From Rhodoblastus sp963804045 (GTDB taxonomy: Bacteria; Pseudomonadota; Alphaproteobacteria; Rhizobiales; Beijerinckiaceae), in NCBI GenBank assembly GCA_963804045.1, contig CAWDOR010000019.1:29631-93630 (forward strand): DNA of 64,000 nucleotides. The letters are read 5' to 3'. The position numbers and the translations under genes are program-made. The notes beneath the pieces were generated by a model that saw only the letters and a list, made by a program, of their open reading frames with translations, was not told the DNA's origin and made no database searches. Of the stretch, positions 17,592 through 26,678 are shown piece after piece. Every line of letters starts with the position of its first letter. The stretch's first letter is position 1.

Positions 17592-18974
17592 ATGTTGAAC
17601 ATTCTCAGCAAAAATCGGAATGACAGAAACGCCATCGCCGCGCCGGGCGCCGCCGCGCCCGTGGTCGCGCAGGATGTGCTGAAAGCCATAGCTGAAGCGG
17701 CCTACAGGTTGCGCTCCGGCCTCGCGCCGGAAGCGGCGCTGCCGGAACCCGCCGGCGCCGCTTTGAATGCGCTGTTCAATTCGATCCAGAAGAGCGACGA
17801 AGCCGAACTGACGCGCACCGTGGGCTTTTCCACCCAGGCCAGCGAGGCCATGGCGTCTTTTTCACGCACCATTATCGAAGTCCGCGCCATAGACGCGCTG
17901 ACCCAGACGGTTTCCGCGGCGCTGGTGCAGCTTGACGCCTCGATGAAAGACATCGACGCCGTCGGCGCCGACGCGCGAAAAGGCATGGATGAAAGTTCGC
18001 AATTGATGCGCGAGGGCGCGCAGGCGGTCGGCGCCTCCACCGCCTCGATCGAGCAGATCGGCGAGGCCCTGCGCAAGATTGGCGACAGCGCCGCGAGCCT
18101 GGAGCAGGCGGCCGCGCAGATTGTCGATTTCGTCGGCGCCATCGACGCCATCGCCTCGCAGACCAATATGCTCGCGCTCAACGCCACGATCGAGGCGGCG
18201 CGCGCCGGCGAGAGCGGACGCGGCTTCGCCGTCGTGGCGCAGGAGGTCAAGACGCTGTCGGGGCAGACGGCCAAGGCGACGGACAATATTCGCAAGCGCA
18301 TCGAGCATTTGCGCGGCAATGTCGAGGCTTTGAGCCATTGCGTTTCCGACGCCGAGGCGGCGATGGAGAAAAGCCGCGCGGTCAACGCCGACGCCCATGC
18401 GAAAATTTCGGCGGTGGAAGGCACGCGCGACGAGAATCTCTCGCGCATCGGCGATCTCATTCGCATTGTCGGCGAACAATCCGCGGCGACTTCGGAGCTG
18501 GCCAGAACTAGCACGCAGATCGCCGATCAGGTGCGCAAGACCGCGGCTCAGGCCGACAAGGCGATCACGGCCTGCAAAAGTTCGGAAAAGCTGATCGATG
18601 AGCAGTTCGTCAAGCTCGACGAGCGCAAGCCGCGCGATTATGTGCTGCACCGCGCCAAATCCGATCACATGCTATGGAAGAAGCGTCTCAACGAAATGCT
18701 GGCGGGCATAACCAGCCTGGCGCCGGCGGAATTGAACGATCACCGGTCATGCCGGCTGGGAAAATTCTATCACGGCCTCGTCGATCCCGAGATCAAGCGC
18801 CATCCCGCTTTCGCCGCGCTCGACCGACCGCATGAGGCGGTTCATGTCCACGGTCGGCGCGCGGCGGAATTATTCGCCAATGGCGATCGCGTCGGCGCCT
18901 ATGCCGAAGTGGAGAAAATGGAGGCGGCCTCGGTCGAGGTCGTCCGGCTGCTCGATCAGTTGGTCGCGCGTTGA
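17592..18974 (+). CDS. Soluble methyl-accepting chemotaxis protein with CZB domain
   Basis: 460 residues with no membrane segment. The signalling hairpin is intact (FVGAIDAIASQTNMLALNAT, IEAARAGESGRGFAVVAQEV). The C-terminal part is a chemoreceptor zinc-binding (CZB) domain: H in AKSDHMLW, C in RSCRLGKFY, H in RHPAF and H in PHEAVH form the zinc site. Such receptors sense zinc or hypochlorous acid in other bacteria. The frame is open to 17445, but the ATG at 17592 starts a normal coding pattern. No che genes are near. Confidence 0.9.
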   Translation: MLNILSKNRNDRNAIAAPGAAAPVVAQDVLKAIAEAAYRLRSGLAPEAALPEPAGAALNALFNSIQKSDEAELTRTVGFSTQASEAMASFSRTIIEVRAIDALTQTVSAALVQLDASMKDIDAVGADARKGMDESSQLMREGAQAVGASTASIEQIGEALRKIGDSAASLEQAAAQIVDFVGAIDAIASQTNMLALNATIEAARAGESGRGFAVVAQEVKTLSGQTAKATDNIRKRIEHLRGNVEALSHCVSDAEAAMEKSRAVNADAHAKISAVEGTRDENLSRIGDLIRIVGEQSAATSELARTSTQIADQVRKTAAQADKAITACKSSEKLIDEQFVKLDERKPRDYVLHRAKSDHMLWKKRLNEMLAGITSLAPAELNDHRSCRLGKFYHGLVDPEIKRHPAFAALDRPHEAVHVHGRRAAELFANGDRVGAYAEVEKMEAASVEVVRLLDQLVAR

Positions 18975-19033
18975 CGGCTATGCGCCAAGGCGGACCGGCG
19001 TCCATCTCGCTTGCGAATGCTCCGGAACCCGCC

Positions 19034-19471
19034 TCAGGCGCGGCGTCTCGCCGATGCGCTCTCTTCGCGCAGGCGCTTTTCGTAATATAATTCGGCAAGC
19101 GAAGCGTTGATTTCGGCCAGCCTCTGTTCGAGGTGCTGAATCTGTTGATTTAAACTGTCCTGATCGAGCAATCGGGAGAAATTGATCTCTCCGCCCTTAT
19201 CGGTCGAAATCAGGAGATCCTTGATTTCACCCAGCGTGAGGCCGAGCTTGCGTCCTTCCAGAATGGCCGCCAGGCGCTCACGATCCTCTTTGGAAAAATA
19301 CCGATTCTGCCGATCGCGGATTGGCGTGATCAGCCCGCGTTGTTCGTAAAAGCGAATTGTGCGGTGCGTGACGCCAAACTCCACGGCCAAGTCGCCGATG
19401 CCGAAATAACCGTCTTCGTGACTGGCGTCATGTTTTGTTTTTTTTGCAAGTTTGTTCTGGATGGACGGCAT
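19034..19471 (-). CDS. MerR-family transcriptional regulator
   Basis: 145 residues. The winged helix-turn-helix reads YFGIGDLAVEFGVTHRTIRF followed by YEQRGLI and FSKEDRERL, and a long coiled-coil dimer helix covers residues 95-130. The C-terminal part has no cysteine cluster, so a metal sensor of the classical type is unlikely. It stands alone; the direct repeats 30-70 bp upstream of its start could be its own operator or that of another regulator. Confidence 0.85.
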   Translation of the reverse strand: MPSIQNKLAKKTKHDASHEDGYFGIGDLAVEFGVTHRTIRFYEQRGLITPIRDRQNRYFSKEDRERLAAILEGRKLGLTLGEIKDLLISTDKGGEINFSRLLDQDSLNQQIQHLEQRLAEINASLAELYYEKRLREESASARRRA

Positions 19472-19502
19472 GGCCTATCTCACAAGCATATAGTTTACGA
19501 AT

Positions 19503-19540
19503 GACCTAGCGTTTCAGGCAGCAGACCTAGCGTTTCAGGC
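19503..19540. promoter_or_regulatory. Two 17-bp direct repeats, 21 bp apart, upstream of merR-type gene
   Basis: gacctagcgtttcaggc occurs at 19503-19519 and 19524-19540, identical, with a centre-to-centre distance of 21 bp, two turns of the helix. They lie 32 bp upstream of the start codon of the MerR-type gene. Phased direct repeats suggest side-by-side protein binding; the protein is unknown. Confidence 0.5.
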
Positions 19541-19790
19541 GGCCATTTCTTAACATTTCGGTTACAACTAGGGAATGTGACTTAAGGCATATAGGGGGCG
19601 GCTCCGGCAGGGCCTTCGCGCCGAAATAATCAATTTAAATCTTGTAAATAAATGAGTTAACCATGTTCTCGTCGCAGCCATTCTTGCAGCGCAGGGTTGC
19701 TGTGTTCCAGAAGCGCTTCTCGCGTTGGGCTTGAGCGGCCTTCGCCGCGCATGCGTGGCTCAGGGCGGCGAATCTCAAGGAGAGGCCAAA
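19541..19790. other. Intergenic region between merR-type gene and galU
   Basis: AT-rich in its first half (for example aatcaatttaaatcttgtaaataaatgagttaac at 19628-19662, described here in parts only). A possible 23-codon reading frame starts at 19663 (MFSSQPFLQRR...) but has no support beyond its start and stop. No tRNA or known RNA structure was recognised. Confidence 0.3.
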
Positions 19791-19816
19791 AAAACGCGCG
19801 CCATCGCGCGCGTTTT
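19791..19816 (-). terminator. Rho-independent terminator of galU
   Basis: On the minus strand the hairpin aaaacgcgcg/cgcgcgtttt with a 6-base loop runs into seven T residues, 30 bp past the galU stop. Confidence 0.85.
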
Positions 19817-19845
19817 CAGAGTGGTCGCGCCGGTCGGAAACAGTT

Positions 19846-20730
19846 CTAGAGCGAACCCACGATTTTCTTCAGCTCCGCGCGGAAGCCCGGCTCAATGTCC
19901 GGGCGCGCCAGGGCGAAAGCGACATTGGCGGCGAGAAAGCCGACCTTGGACCCGGTGTCATAGGTCTTGCCGTCGAAATGATGGCCGAAGAATTTCTGCG
20001 CCTTGGCCAGTTCGATCATGGAATCGGTGAGCTGGATTTCGCCGCCGGCGCCCTTTTGGCCCTTGGCGAGCAGATCGAAGATTTCCGGGCCGAGAATATA
20101 GCGGCCGGAAATGATGAAATTGGAGGGCGCGGTTCCCTTGGCGGGCTTTTCCACCATGCCGGTGATCTCGAAGGCCTGGCCGAACTCCTTGCCCTTGCCG
20201 ACCACGCCATATTGGTGGGTCTGGTCCTCGGGCACGGTTTCCACCGCGATGACATTGCCGCCATGGGCGTTATAGGTTTCGACGCATTGCTCCAGGCAGC
20301 GCTTGCCGCCGGCGCCGGGCAGGGTGATCATGTCGGGCAGGATAACCGCGAAAGGCTCGTCGCCGATGACTTCGCGCGCACACCACACGGCGTGGCCGAG
20401 GCCGAGCGGAACCTGCTGGCGGGTGAAGCTGGCGGCGCCGGCCGGCGGCAGGTCGGCCTTGAGCTCGTCCAGCTCCTTGAGCTTGCCGCGCTTGAGCAGC
20501 GTGTCTTCCAGCTCATAGGCGATGTCGAAATGATCCTCGATCACCGCCTTGTTGCGGCCTGTGACGAAAATGAAATGCTCGATGCCGGCCTCGCGCGCCT
20601 CTTCGACGCAATGCTGGAGCACCGGACGGTCGACCACGGTCAGCATTTCCTTGGGAACGGTCTTGGTCGCGGGGAGAACGCGGGTGCCGAGACCGGCGAC
20701 GGGGAAAACGGCTTTACGAATCTTCTTCAT
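19846..20730 (-). CDS. galU: UTP-glucose-1-phosphate uridylyltransferase GalU
   Basis: 294 residues; makes UDP-glucose from UTP and glucose-1-phosphate for envelope polysaccharides. The N-terminal nucleotide-binding block KAVFPVAGLGTRVLPATKTV is followed by KEMLTVVDRP, QHCVEEAREAGIE and the active-site region around GLGHAVWCAREV. The start at 20730 fits the family N-terminus. It diverges from galE, which uses its product; about 180 bp between them must hold both promoters. Confidence 0.95.
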   Translation of the reverse strand: MKKIRKAVFPVAGLGTRVLPATKTVPKEMLTVVDRPVLQHCVEEAREAGIEHFIFVTGRNKAVIEDHFDIAYELEDTLLKRGKLKELDELKADLPPAGAASFTRQQVPLGLGHAVWCAREVIGDEPFAVILPDMITLPGAGGKRCLEQCVETYNAHGGNVIAVETVPEDQTHQYGVVGKGKEFGQAFEITGMVEKPAKGTAPSNFIISGRYILGPEIFDLLAKGQKGAGGEIQLTDSMIELAKAQKFFGHHFDGKTYDTGSKVGFLAANVAFALARPDIEPGFRAELKKIVGSL

Positions 20731-20911
20731 GGATCATCCGCTGGGGTGTCGATGTGACCTTCGGGGGCCTGCTTGTCGCAGGAAGAGGCTAAATTCCGGT
20801 TACGCTCTTAGCATCTGGAGCCCGGAGAGGCGAAGGATTTTGCTTTGCGGCCGGTCTGGTTTATGAGGCTGTCGGATTTGGCGGTTCCGACCGCGCCTGA
20901 GGGATTTGCAC

Positions 20912-21904
20912 ATGACCGTTCTCGTCACCGGCGGCGCCGGCTATATCGGTTCGCATATGGTGTTGGAATTGCTCGGAGCGAACGAAAAAGTCGTCGTGCT
21001 CGACAATCTCTCCACCGGTCGCCGCCAGGCCGTGCCGGCGGGCGTCGAACTGGTGGTCGGCGATTTCGGCGATTCGGCGCTGGTCAAGGATCTGCTGGCG
21101 AGTCGCGGCGTCGAAGCGATCATTCATTTCGCCGCCAAGATCGTCGTGCCCGAATCGGTCGCCGATCCCCTGGGCTATTATCTCAACAACACCGCCGCCG
21201 CGCGCAGCCTGCTGGCCTGCGCCGTGGAAGCGGGCGTGAAACATTTCATCTTCTCCTCGACGGCGGCGGTTTACGGCAATGTCGAGAACAACCCGGTTTC
21301 CGAAAACGAGCCGCTGGCGCCGGTGTCGCCCTATGGCCGTTCGAAACTAATGGTCGAATGGATGCTGGAGGACACGGCCAGAGCCCATGACCTGCGTTAT
21401 GTCGTGCTGCGCTATTTCAACGTCGCCGGCGCCGATCCCCAGGGGCGCACCGGCCAGTCCTTCCCCAGCGCCACCCATCTGATCAAGGTCGCGGTTCAGG
21501 CGGCGCTGGGCATGCGCGAGGGCATGGACCTCTATGGGACCGACTATCCCACGCCCGATGGAACCTGCCTGCGCGACTATATTCAGGTGACCGATCTCGC
21601 CCGCGCCCATCTCGACGCTTTGAAGCATTTGCGCGCCGGCGGACAAAACCTGACTTGCAATTGCGGCTACAAGCGCGGCTATTCGGTCAAGGAGGTGATC
21701 GAAACCGTGAAAAAAGTCTCCGGCGTCGATTTCGAGGTCAGGATTTCCGATCGACGTCCCGGCGATCCCGCGGCCATTGTCGCCGACAACGCCCGCGCCA
21801 AGGCGGCGCTGGGCTGGACTCCCGTTCATGACGATCTCGAGGAGATCGTCCGCCAGGCGCTCGCCTGGGAGAAGAAGCTTCTGGCGGAGAAAGCTTCCGC
21901 GTGA
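20912..21904 (+). CDS. galE: UDP-glucose 4-epimerase GalE
   Basis: 330 residues of the extended short-chain dehydrogenase family, interconverting UDP-glucose and UDP-galactose. The NAD-binding motif GGAGYIGSH is at residues 8-16, the catalytic Ser lies in FSSTAAVYG, and the Tyr-Lys pair in YGRSKLMVEW. The ATG at 20912 was preferred over a TTG two codons earlier. It works on the product of the divergent galU, so the pair supplies sugars for surface polysaccharide. Confidence 0.95.
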   Translation: MTVLVTGGAGYIGSHMVLELLGANEKVVVLDNLSTGRRQAVPAGVELVVGDFGDSALVKDLLASRGVEAIIHFAAKIVVPESVADPLGYYLNNTAAARSLLACAVEAGVKHFIFSSTAAVYGNVENNPVSENEPLAPVSPYGRSKLMVEWMLEDTARAHDLRYVVLRYFNVAGADPQGRTGQSFPSATHLIKVAVQAALGMREGMDLYGTDYPTPDGTCLRDYIQVTDLARAHLDALKHLRAGGQNLTCNCGYKRGYSVKEVIETVKKVSGVDFEVRISDRRPGDPAAIVADNARAKAALGWTPVHDDLEEIVRQALAWEKKLLAEKASA

Positions 21905-21907
21905 ATT

Positions 21908-22231
21908 TCACCGTCTGGTCTGCGCCCGCACCCATTCGATATAGGTGGAATCGGCGGCGCGGATCGGAAGGGAAATGATTTCGGGAAGCTCATAGGGATG
22001 GAGGGCGCGGATCGCCTCGGCGATAGCGGCGAAATCCCGCGCCCGCGCCTTGGCGCTGAGCTGATATTCCATCTGCCTGGTCTTTTCGCCCTTCCAGACG
22101 TAATGGCTTTTGACCCTGACGATCTGCACGCAGGCGGCGAGCTTCTTGTCGATCAGCGCGGCGGCGATCCGATCCGCCTCGGCCTCGTCGTCGATGCTGG
22201 TCTGGACGACGCAGAATCCAGTCACATCCAT
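21908..22231 (-). CDS. cutA: CutA1 divalent-ion tolerance protein
   Basis: 107 residues, full length for CutA1, a small trimeric ferredoxin-like protein. Conserved stretches are LIDKKLAACVQI, the Y.WKG turn and HPYELPEIISLPI. Its role in copper tolerance is debated. It overlaps the end of hemH by 10 bp and is probably translated from the hemH transcript. Confidence 0.93.
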   Translation of the reverse strand: MDVTGFCVVQTSIDDEAEADRIAAALIDKKLAACVQIVRVKSHYVWKGEKTRQMEYQLSAKARARDFAAIAEAIRALHPYELPEIISLPIRAADSTYIEWVRAQTRR

Positions 22232-23244
22232 CCGGCCAGCTCCCTTCGCGTTACGTCAGACAATATAGCGATCGCCGCGTCGCTGTCATTGAGGCAGGGC
22301 AGCAGGGCGAAATTCTCGCCGCCGGCTTTGTGGAACGCGCGGCGGTTCTCGACGCCCAACTCCTCCAGCGTCTCCAGACAATCGGCGAAAAAGCCCGGCG
22401 CGACGACCGCGATATTCCTGACGCCCTGGGCCGGCAGGCTTTCGATCGTATCGAGCGTATAGGGCTTGAGCCATTGCTTCGGGCCGAGGCGGGACTGGAA
22501 GGTCATGACGAATTTGTCGGTCAGGCCGGTCGCCTCGCTGAGCAGCCGCGTGGTCTTGGCGCAATGGCAGTAATAGGGGTCGCCCTTGTCAAAATATTCC
22601 TGGGGAATGCCGTGCCAGGAGACGATGATTTTATCCGGCGCGAAGGGCAGTTTCGCCAGATTGTCGCGCAAGGCTTCGGCGAGACCGCCAATATAGGCGG
22701 GCTCATCGTAAAAGGGCGCGGCCATGCGCAGGGTCGGCTGCCAGCGCAGCTTTTTCAGCGCGTCAAAAGTCGCGTCGGCGACGGTGGCGCTGGTGGCGGC
22801 GCAATATTGCGGATAGAGCGGGACGACCAGCAGGCGGTCGCAGCCCTGCGCCCGCAGGGCGTCGATTTTGTCGGCGATGGCGGGCTTGCCATAGCGCATC
22901 GCCCAATCGACGATGAGCCTGTCGCTCAAATCGGCAACTCGCGCGCAAAGCTTTTCCGCCTGCGACCTGGTGATGGTCTTGAGCGGCCCCTCGTCGCGCT
23001 CCTTGTTCCAGATCGCTTGATAATCCCGGCCTTTTCGCGCCGGGCGGGTGGTGAGAATCACCAGATGCAGCAGCGGCAGCCAAAGCGCGCGCGGCGCCTC
23101 GATCACCCGGGGGTCGGAGAGAAATTCCCGGAGATAGCGGCGCATCGGCCAATAGGAGGTTCCCTCGGGCGTGCCGAGATTGACCAGGAGCACGCCGATC
23201 TTGCCGAATTTTGGCGGGTGATCGGGGGGCGGGGCAGGGGTCAT
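22222..23244 (-). CDS. hemH: Ferrochelatase HemH
   Basis: 340 residues; inserts ferrous iron into protoporphyrin IX, the last step of haem synthesis. Family landmarks are VLLVNLGTPE at the start, VPLYPQYCAATSATV, the catalytic histidine in SWHGIP, GDPYYCHC and a C-terminal PGFFADCLETLEEL with the conserved glutamate. The ATG at 23244 was chosen over an upstream extension to 23481 that overlaps the divergent control region. Together with hemN on the other strand it forms a haem locus. Confidence 0.95.
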   Translation of the reverse strand: MTPAPPPDHPPKFGKIGVLLVNLGTPEGTSYWPMRRYLREFLSDPRVIEAPRALWLPLLHLVILTTRPARKGRDYQAIWNKERDEGPLKTITRSQAEKLCARVADLSDRLIVDWAMRYGKPAIADKIDALRAQGCDRLLVVPLYPQYCAATSATVADATFDALKKLRWQPTLRMAAPFYDEPAYIGGLAEALRDNLAKLPFAPDKIIVSWHGIPQEYFDKGDPYYCHCAKTTRLLSEATGLTDKFVMTFQSRLGPKQWLKPYTLDTIESLPAQGVRNIAVVAPGFFADCLETLEELGVENRRAFHKAGGENFALLPCLNDSDAAIAILSDVTRRELAGWM

Positions 23245-23331
23245 CGCAAAATTGCTCGCTTTTTGATCAAGCGTCGGTTTAACATTGTTTATGTCGGGAT
23301 CAAAAAAGCACGGCTTCGCCCAAGCCCGTAT

Positions 23332-23345
23332 TTGATCCGCGTCAA
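23332..23345. promoter_or_regulatory. FixK/FnrL-type box between hemH and hemN
   Basis: TTGATCCGCGTCAA fits the Fnr/FixK consensus TTGAT-N4-(A/G)TCAA in all half-site positions. Its centre is 94 bp upstream of the hemH start codon and 41.5 bp upstream of the hemN start codon. Oxygen-independent coproporphyrinogen oxidase genes are classic Fnr/FixK targets, which makes the match meaningful. Confidence 0.7.
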
Positions 23346-23379
23346 AGTGTCCCAGGCTCGCTCGTGGCAGGGAAGGTCG

Positions 23380-24732
23380 ATGAGTTCTTTGTCTTCGGGT
23401 CTGGTTCTCGCGGAAAAAGCGGTGCCTCGTTATACGAGCTATCCGACCGCGCCGCATTTTTCCGACGCCGTCGGCGCGCAAACCGCCGCCGCCTGGCTAT
23501 CCGCGCTCGACGCCGCGACCCGGCTGTCGCTCTATCTGCACGTGCCCTTTTGCCGCGAAATCTGCACCTATTGCGGCTGCCACACCAGGGCGACGAAAAA
23601 GGACGGGCCGCTCGACGCCTATGCCGATACGCTCGCCGGCGAGATCGATCTCGTCGCCGCCGCGACGCCGGCGCGCACGGTGATTCACGCCCATTGGGGC
23701 GGCGGCACGCCCGGCCTGCTCGGCGGCGCCCGCCTGCTGGCGCTGATGGATCATTTGCGCAGCCGTTTCGCTTTTTCGCCCAAGGCCGAGATTTCCATCG
23801 AACTCGACCCGCGCCATGTCGATCGCGCCTTGACCGACGCGCTGGCCGCCGCCGGCTTCAACCGCGTCAGTCTGGGCGTTCAGGATTTCAATCCGCATGT
23901 GCAAAAGGCCATAGGCCGCGTCCAGGCTTTCGAGGTGGTCGAGGCGGCCGTCAAGAATCTGCGCGCCAGCGGGATCAAGGCGATCAATCTCGATCTGATG
24001 TATGGCCTGCCCTATCAGAGCGAGGAGGATGTGGCGCGCACCGCCGAGCTGGCGGCTTCGCTGCATCCCAGCCGTCTGGCGATTTTCGGCTATGCCCACG
24101 CGCCCTGGTTCGCCAAGCGCCAGCAATTGATCGACACGGCCGCGCTGCCCGGCGCCGCCGAGCGCCTGCGCCAGGCCGCGCTGGCGCGCCAGACGCTGAT
24201 CGACGAGGGCTACCAGGCCATTGGCCTCGATCATTTCGCTTTGCCCGCCGACCCCATGGCCGTCGCCGCGCGCGACGGGACGCTGCGGCGAAATTTTCAG
24301 GGCTATACGGTCGATCAGGCCGAGGCGCTGCTGCCTTTCGGCGCCTCCTCGATCGGCAAATTGCCGCAAGGCTATGTCCAGAACGCCACCGATGTCGGCT
24401 CCTGGCGCCGCGCCGTCGAGGCCGGCCAGTTCGCCGTGATCAAAGGCATAGAATTGACCCGCGAGGACATCGCCCGCGCGGCGGTGATCGAGCGGTTGAT
24501 GTGCGATTTCAAAGTGGATTATGGAGCCATAGCCACGGACTTGCTCGGGAATGCTTCGGCCTTCGATGGGGCCGAAGAGGAATTGTCGCAGCTGGTCCGG
24601 GAGGGCGTTGCGACGCGGGAGGGGCGGTCCGTGTCATTAACCGACGCTGGCCGTCCCTTCATGCGTCTCGTCGCTGCGGCTTTCGATTCCTATCTGGCGG
24701 CGCGCGCCGCCAAGCACAGCGTCGCGGTCTAA
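23380..24732 (+). CDS. hemN: Oxygen-independent coproporphyrinogen III oxidase HemN
   Basis: 450 residues, a radical-SAM enzyme that converts coproporphyrinogen III to protoporphyrinogen IX without oxygen. The iron-sulfur motif CREICTYCGCH (CxxxCxxC) follows YLHVPF, and the SAM-binding GGGTP motif and GVQDFN block are present, as is the C-terminal HemN domain with ALPFGASSIG-like text. The ATG at 23380 has a good ribosome site (gggaagg); the open frame upstream to 22330 is antisense to hemH and is not coding. A FixK/FnrL box lies just upstream. Confidence 0.93.
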   Translation: MSSLSSGLVLAEKAVPRYTSYPTAPHFSDAVGAQTAAAWLSALDAATRLSLYLHVPFCREICTYCGCHTRATKKDGPLDAYADTLAGEIDLVAAATPARTVIHAHWGGGTPGLLGGARLLALMDHLRSRFAFSPKAEISIELDPRHVDRALTDALAAAGFNRVSLGVQDFNPHVQKAIGRVQAFEVVEAAVKNLRASGIKAINLDLMYGLPYQSEEDVARTAELAASLHPSRLAIFGYAHAPWFAKRQQLIDTAALPGAAERLRQAALARQTLIDEGYQAIGLDHFALPADPMAVAARDGTLRRNFQGYTVDQAEALLPFGASSIGKLPQGYVQNATDVGSWRRAVEAGQFAVIKGIELTREDIARAAVIERLMCDFKVDYGAIATDLLGNASAFDGAEEELSQLVREGVATREGRSVSLTDAGRPFMRLVAAAFDSYLAARAAKHSVAV

Positions 24733-24808
24733 TCTCTAGCCACAGGGCGCAAAACCGACATAATGGCCGGCAAATCTCTGCTGAATCGCAAGAGAGCGCC
24801 GAGGCCGC

Positions 24809-26678
24809 ATGATCCTGACCGACAAGTTTTTGCTTTCCCGCCGCGCCGTCGTTTCCGCTGCGGCGTCCTTGCCCTTGTTGCGCCTGGCGGAAGCGAAAGA
24901 GCTTCACGCGGAGGCGGTCAAACTCCCCCATCGCAGCCACGGCCTGTCGTCCTTCGGCGATCTGGCTTTGCCCGCCGATTTCAAGGCCTTCCCCTATGCG
25001 CGGCCAGACGCCCCCAAGGGCGGACAATTGGCGCAGGGCGCGCCGGGAACCTCTTACGATTCGCTCAACGGCTTCATTCTTCAAGGCAATCCAGCCGCTG
25101 GCCTGTCGATCATCTATGATTCGCTGATGGCCGGCAGTCTTGAGGAGGATAATGCGGTCTATGGCTTGGTCGCTCAGGCTGTCGAATATGCGGAAGACCG
25201 GAAGACCTATCGCTTCCACCTGCGCAAGGAGGCGCGTTTTCACGACGACTCAGCCCTGACCGGGAACGACGTCGCCTTTTCGCTGAACATATTGCGCGAA
25301 AAGGGCCATCCGCTGATCCGGCAGCTCTTGCGCGATCTCGAGTCCGTCACGGTGGAGGCCGACGACCGGATCGCCGTGGTGCTGAAGGATGGTTTCGCCC
25401 GCGATTCCATCCTGAATATCGTGGGACAGCCGATTTTCTCGGCGGCCTATTACGCCAAGCACGATTTCACCCGCGCCGGACTGGAGCCGCCGCTGGGCTC
25501 CGGCGCCTATAAAATCGGGCCTTTCGAGCAGGGGCGCTATATTTCCTACCAGCGGGTGTCGGACTATTGGGCCAAGGATCTCCCGGTCAATAGCGGCCAG
25601 AACAATTTCGATCTGATCCGCTATGATTATTTCGGCGAGCGCGCCGTGAGTTTCGAGGCGTTCAAATCAGGCGTCGTCAATCTGCACGAAATCCTTCACC
25701 GCGTCGGAATGGGCGACCGGCTACGATTTCCCGGCCATGCGCGACGGCCGCGTCGTCAAGATGGAGCTTCCCGACCGACGAATCCCGCTTTTCCAGGGAT
25801 TTTGCTTCAATCGCCGCCGCGCGGTCTTCGCCGACCCGCGCATTCGCGAAGCCCTGGGGCTTTGTTTCGATTTCGAATGGTCGAACCGCAACTTGTTCTA
25901 TGGCGCTTACCGGCGCATGGCGAGCCATTTCGAAAACACCGCGATGAAGGCCGAGGGGCCGCCGTCGCCAGAGGAGCTGGCGATCCTGGAGCCCTTGCGC
26001 GACAAGGTTCCCGCCGAAGTTTTCGACCTTCCTTACTCGCCGCCGAGCTCGGACGGGTCCGGTCAGGATCGGGCGCTGCTGCAACGCGCCAATAGTTTGC
26101 TGAAGGACGCCGGCTGCCGGCGTCAGGGCGCGCAATTGCTGCTGCCGGACGGCGCGCCCTTCACTTTGGAATATCTGGAGTTCGACAGCGCCCTGGAAAA
26201 AATCGTCGATCCCATGTTCAAGAACATGCGTCTGCTCGGCATAGAGGGGCGGTTTCGCACCGTCGATTCGGCTCAATACAAGCAGCGCATCGATAATTTC
26301 GACTTCGACATGGTCACCGACCGCAAGGCGATGGGCGGATTGCCGGGCGAGGAACTGCCCGCCTATTTCGGCTCGCAGGCCGGCAAGACGCAGGGCGGCC
26401 TCAACCTCGCCGGCATAGACGATCCCGTGTTGGATGCGGTGATCGACAAAGCCGTCAAGGCGCAGTCGCGGGCCGAGCTGATCGTGATTTGCCGCGTGCT
26501 CGATCGCCTGCTGCGCGCCGGGCGCTACTGGATACCCCACTATTATCCCGTCAGCCGCCGTGTCGCCGCCTGGGACTTTTTCGGTCGGCCCGATACCGTG
26601 CCCAAGCTCGACCTCGGCATTGCCAGCCTTTGGTGGTGGGACGCCGAAAAAGCCGCGGCGACAAAGGCCAAGGGCTGA
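24809..26678 (+). pseudogene. yejA: YejA-type peptide ABC transporter substrate-binding protein, frameshifted
   Basis: An extracellular solute-binding protein of family 5. The N-terminus has a twin-arginine-like signal (LSRRAVVSAAASLPLL). The first part holds YARPDAPKGGQLAQG and NSLNG-like landmarks and runs in one frame to VVNLHE. The continuation, SFTASEWATGYDFPAMRDG to the TGA, is one base out of register. The break is near 25688-25692, and the joined protein of about 623 residues matches the family. It heads a YejABEF-type operon importing oligopeptides (microcin C in E. coli). The stop overlaps the yejB start by one base. Confidence 0.85.

Noticed and set aside
19663..19734. 23-codon reading frame between the MerR-type gene and galU
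   Set aside because: Has ATG and stop but no clear ribosome site or known homology; could be chance.
22330..23379. 350-codon N-terminal extension of hemN
   Set aside because: It is antisense to hemH and would put the FixK/FnrL box inside a gene. HemN is complete from 23380.
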